Shown here: piece after piece, positions 5,892 through 7,408 of the stretch
Layout: the number at the start of each line of letters is the position of its first letter
Position numbering within the stretch: position 1 is the stretch's first letter
NCBI GenBank assembly: GCA_003551805.1
Contig: PUNR01000350.1
Coordinates: 1-7,408, forward strand
From: Loktanella sp.
Lineage (GTDB): Bacteria; Pseudomonadota; Alphaproteobacteria; Rhodobacterales; Rhodobacteraceae
Reading direction: 5' to 3'
DNA length: 7,408 bases
Program-made: the position numbers and the translations under genes
Notes under the pieces: model-generated
Told to the model about the DNA's origin: nothing
The model's input: only the letters and a program-made list of their open reading frames with translations
Databases searched by the model: none

Positions 5892-6574
5892 TCCGCGCAC
5901 TGACATTGGTACTGGCACTGCTGGCAAGCCCGCTTGCCGCGGATACCAATATGCGCGATGCGATTGTTGCGGCCGCCGCAAAGGACGGGCATCAGATTAC
6001 CCCACATCTATCTGCCAATCGCGGCTTTCCGCCTTGTGTGGGGGATATTGCGATTGCGCCAATGGATGACAGCTGGGCGCGCATATCCTTGACCTGTCCG
6101 GATACCGCAGGCTGGCAGCGCGTTATCCGCAGCGATGCGATCCACCCGCAAGACAGCCGCACCCCCGGCACGGCAGCGGCGGCAGGCGGCACCGCCATCG
6201 TTCTGACAGAAAGCCTGCCACGCGGCACGATCCTGCAAGCGCACCATCTGACCGAACGGCCCGTGCGGGCGACAGGGCAAGGCGATCTGCTGACCGATCC
6301 TGACCATGCGATCGGCCGCGCCTTGCGGTCCAATCTGGGCGCCGGTGCGCCGCTGCTGGGGCGGCATCTGGCACACGATACAGCCGTCAGCCGCGACAGA
6401 CCTGTCACCATCGCGCTGGCGCAGGCACCAATCGTGATAGAGGCATCGGGCATCGCGCTGGATGATGGCCAATTGGGGCAGAATATCCGTGTGCGCAACA
6501 TCAGCAGCGACCGCATCCTGCATGTTACCGTGACAGGCCCGAATAAAGTTGCGCTACTGCCTAACATGCGCTGA
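5888..6574 (+). CDS. flgA: Flagellar P-ring assembly chaperone FlgA
   Basis: FlgA is a periplasmic chaperone that helps FlgI subunits assemble into the P ring around the rod. The 228-aa product starts with a Sec signal peptide (1-18). An N-terminal domain with Cys50 and Cys70 follows; these two could be disulfide-bonded, as in many FlgA proteins. A SAF domain covers about 102-165, with VLTESLPRGTILQAHHLTER and IGRALRSNLGAGAPLLGRHL. The C-terminal beta domain holds the family pattern of a valine-rich strand, a small-residue turn and G-x-x-I-R-V-R-N: APIVIEASGIALDDGQLGQN followed by IRVRNISSDRILHVTVTG. The GTG start overlaps the flgT stop by four bases, so coupling is likely. A 74-bp gap follows before flgM, the longest in the operon. 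The SAF domain and C-terminal motif make the identification strong. Confidence 0.93.
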   Translation: MIRALTLVLALLASPLAADTNMRDAIVAAAAKDGHQITPHLSANRGFPPCVGDIAIAPMDDSWARISLTCPDTAGWQRVIRSDAIHPQDSRTPGTAAAAGGTAIVLTESLPRGTILQAHHLTERPVRATGQGDLLTDPDHAIGRALRSNLGAGAPLLGRHLAHDTAVSRDRPVTIALAQAPIVIEASGIALDDGQLGQNIRVRNISSDRILHVTVTGPNKVALLPNMR

Positions 6575-6602
6575 CAGGGGGCCGTTACATCAGATGACAC
6601 CC

Positions 6603-6616
6603 CGGGCATCTGCCCG
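6603..6616. repeat. Short perfect inverted repeat upstream of flgM
   Basis: CGGGCA-TC-TGCCCG is a perfect palindrome with 6-base arms in the 74-bp flgA-flgM gap. As RNA it could form a 5-bp GC hairpin with a 4-base loop, but no T run follows, so it is a poor terminator. It could be a processing point or a small operator; chance is not excluded. The rest of the gap holds only the flgM ribosome site (CGGAGA, six bases before the ATG). Confidence 0.4.
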
Positions 6617-6648
6617 ACAGATACGCCAGAACAGACCGGAGATCGCAC

Positions 6649-6948
6649 ATGGTCTTACCCATCTCATCAAGCCATATGGCAAAGCTGCGGCCTCTGGCCG
6701 CTGAAACCCAAACACAGGCCCGCCCTGCCACCAGCGGGGCCGATATCGCACCCAAAGCCGTTGACCGGATCAGCCTGCACGGATCGCCCGTTGCCGGCAT
6801 GGTCGCAGGCATCAAGGAACAAGGTCCGCCCTTTGACGCCGAAAAAGTCACATCCATCAGGCAGGCGCTGGCCGCGGGCAGCTATCCTGTGGACCGCGAC
6901 AGGCTGGCTGACCAGCTATCGCAGGATCTTTACGCTATTGCCCGCTGA
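6649..6948 (+). CDS. flgM: Anti-sigma-28 factor FlgM
   Basis: FlgM binds FliA and blocks late flagellar transcription until the hook is finished; it is then exported through the flagellar apparatus, freeing FliA. The 99-aa product has the expected size. Its N-terminal half is low in predicted structure, rich in Ala, Thr, Pro and Ser, as suits an export signal. The C-terminal sigma-binding part (61-98) is clear: PFDAEKVTSIRQALAAGSYP followed by VDRDRLADQLSQDL. This is the FlgM pattern D-x-x-K-V-x-x-I-(K/R)-x-A-(I/L)-x-x-G-x-Y-x-(V/I)-D-x-x-x-(L/I)-A-x-x-(L/I). CGGAGA six bases upstream supports ATG 6649; a second ATG at 6676 would shorten the export region. Its target FliA is encoded on the other strand of the same locus, so the pair is driven from two divergent sigma-54 promoters. 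Confidence 0.92.
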   Translation: MVLPISSSHMAKLRPLAAETQTQARPATSGADIAPKAVDRISLHGSPVAGMVAGIKEQGPPFDAEKVTSIRQALAAGSYPVDRDRLADQLSQDLYAIAR

Positions 6949-6961
6949 CAGGACATAACTG

Positions 6962-7309
6962 ATGACACATCTTGAAATTGCCTTTCTGACCCTCGCGCTG
7001 TCATGCGTCGTGTTTTTGCCAGCGATCTTGTGGGTCGCAGTCGGCATTCGGAAGCGGGTCACCGCCAACGCCCGCCAAGTCGAAGCAGACATAGGGGCCC
7101 TTGCCAGCAAGCTGCAAACGCCCGTGACGGACGCCATGACCGAAGACATGGCCGAAATCCGCAAAGGTTTCGACTGGCTGGTAACAGACCGGATGATCAG
7201 CGAAGCTGTCGAAATGGCGCGCAATGGCCTGTCCACGCCGGCAATCGTATCGCGTACCGGGATCAGCGGTGCCGAACTGGCCGCAATCACCAAATGCCGC
7301 AATCATTGA
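6962..7309 (+). CDS. Small membrane-anchored protein with DUF2802-like C-terminus
   Basis: I cannot name this 115-aa protein. It has one N-terminal membrane helix (about 6-28, IAFLTLALSCVVFLPAILWV), then a basic segment, IRKRVTANARQ, that suggests the rest is cytoplasmic. A helical, probably coiled-coil stretch runs from about 33 to 75. The last ~38 residues, ISEAVEMARNGLSTPAIVSR followed by TGISGAELAAITK, look like a helix-turn-helix-type module. They resemble the C-terminus of DUF2802 proteins, which are small anchored proteins often found in flagellar/chemotaxis operons of gammaproteobacteria (pattern A-x-x-L-(A/V)-x-x-G-x-x-x-x-x-I-x-x-x-(T/C)-G-(L/I)-S-x-x-E). It starts 13 bp after flgM with AGGA eight bases upstream and is the last gene before the terminator, so it is co-transcribed with flgM. 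FlgN, which often follows flgM, is soluble and lacks a membrane helix, so this is unlikely to be FlgN. The DUF2802 link is from memory of the pattern. Confidence 0.7.
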   Translation: MTHLEIAFLTLALSCVVFLPAILWVAVGIRKRVTANARQVEADIGALASKLQTPVTDAMTEDMAEIRKGFDWLVTDRMISEAVEMARNGLSTPAIVSRTGISGAELAAITKCRNH

Positions 7310-7322
7310 TCGGCTGAAAAAC

Positions 7323-7358
7323 AAAAAGGCGGCCCGCAGATCGCGGGCCGCCTTTTTT
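7323..7358. terminator. Strong intrinsic terminator, symmetric (bidirectional)
   Basis: GGCGGCCCGC (7328-7337) and GCGGGCCGCC (7343-7352) form a perfect 10-bp GC stem around the 5-base loop AGATC. A5 (7323-7327) on the left can pair with T5 on the right, and T6 (7353-7358) follows the stem. Read from either strand the stem is followed by a T run, so it can stop the flgP-to-7309 operon and also a gene entering from the right on the minus strand. It begins 14 bases after the last stop codon. Confidence 0.93.
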
Positions 7359-7376
7359 CTGCGTTAGAACAGGGGC

Positions 7377-7406
7377 TTAGTCCGGCATCCGGGGCAAGGC
7401 GCTTTC
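7377..7406 (-). CDS. Possible 3' end of a convergent gene, product unknown
   Basis: On the minus strand, one frame entering from the right edge reads ESALPRMPD and then TAA (7379-7377). This lies 18 bases before the symmetric terminator, which would then serve both genes. Only nine codons are visible, too few to identify a product, and another minus frame stops at 7365. The call rests on position and on the terminator working in both directions. Confidence 0.35.
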   Translation of the reverse strand, partial: ESALPRMPD

Positions 7407-7408
7407 GC

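Noticed and set aside
6544..6566. Sigma-28-like promoter TAAAGTT...GCCTAACA at the end of flgA
   Set aside because: The two elements are only 7 bases apart where the classical spacing is 11, and the -10 element matches poorly; it also lies inside the flgA coding sequence.

Overview
The window looks like part of a high-GC alphaproteobacterial genome, most likely Rhodobacterales. That assignment is an inference from composition and protein character; no rRNA or marker gene is present. It holds a compact block of flagellar genes. The set (FliD, the sigma-28 factor FliA, FlhF, FlhA, the FlgP-type lipoprotein, FlgT, FlgA and the anti-sigma factor FlgM) resembles the gammaproteobacterial polar-flagellum type. 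Most alphaproteobacteria lack FliA/FlgM, but the Rhodobacter sphaeroides fla1 system has this character.

Layout: the 3' end of fliD (+ strand, 2-385) converges on a minus-strand operon, flhA (4184-2046), flhF (2049-2047 start, ATGA overlap with flhA) and fliA (1126-398). The two converging genes are separated by 12 bp and share a hairpin. Between flhA and the plus-strand genes lies a 128-bp divergent regulatory region. It contains two near-identical, back-to-back sigma-54 promoters, CTGGCAC-N4-CTTGCAG, at 4221-4238 (- strand, for flhA) and 4263-4280 (+ strand). The plus-strand operon follows: flgP-like lipoprotein (4313-4825), flgT (4830-5891), flgA (5888-6574, GTG start overlapping flgT), flgM (6649-6948), and a small membrane-anchored protein with a DUF2802-like C-terminus (6962-7309). 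A strong, symmetric terminator (7323-7358) ends the operon. The last ~30 bases may be the 3' end of a convergent gene.

How they work together: FlhA is the export-gate component of the flagellar type III secretion apparatus. FlhF is related to the GTPase that places polar flagella. FliA is the late-gene sigma factor and FlgM its secreted inhibitor. FlgP and FlgT are periplasmic/outer-membrane basal-body accessory proteins, and FlgA is the P-ring chaperone. A single sigma-54 control point therefore appears to co-express the export gate, the late sigma factor, its anti-sigma factor and ring-assembly factors, making this an early/middle node of the flagellar cascade. I see no mobile element, tRNA, rRNA or CRISPR array. 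The points most worth a second look are the mirrored sigma-54 promoters, an FlhF whose G-domain motifs appear degenerate beyond the P-loop, the absence of flhG between flhF and fliA, and the small membrane protein in the position where flgN often sits.
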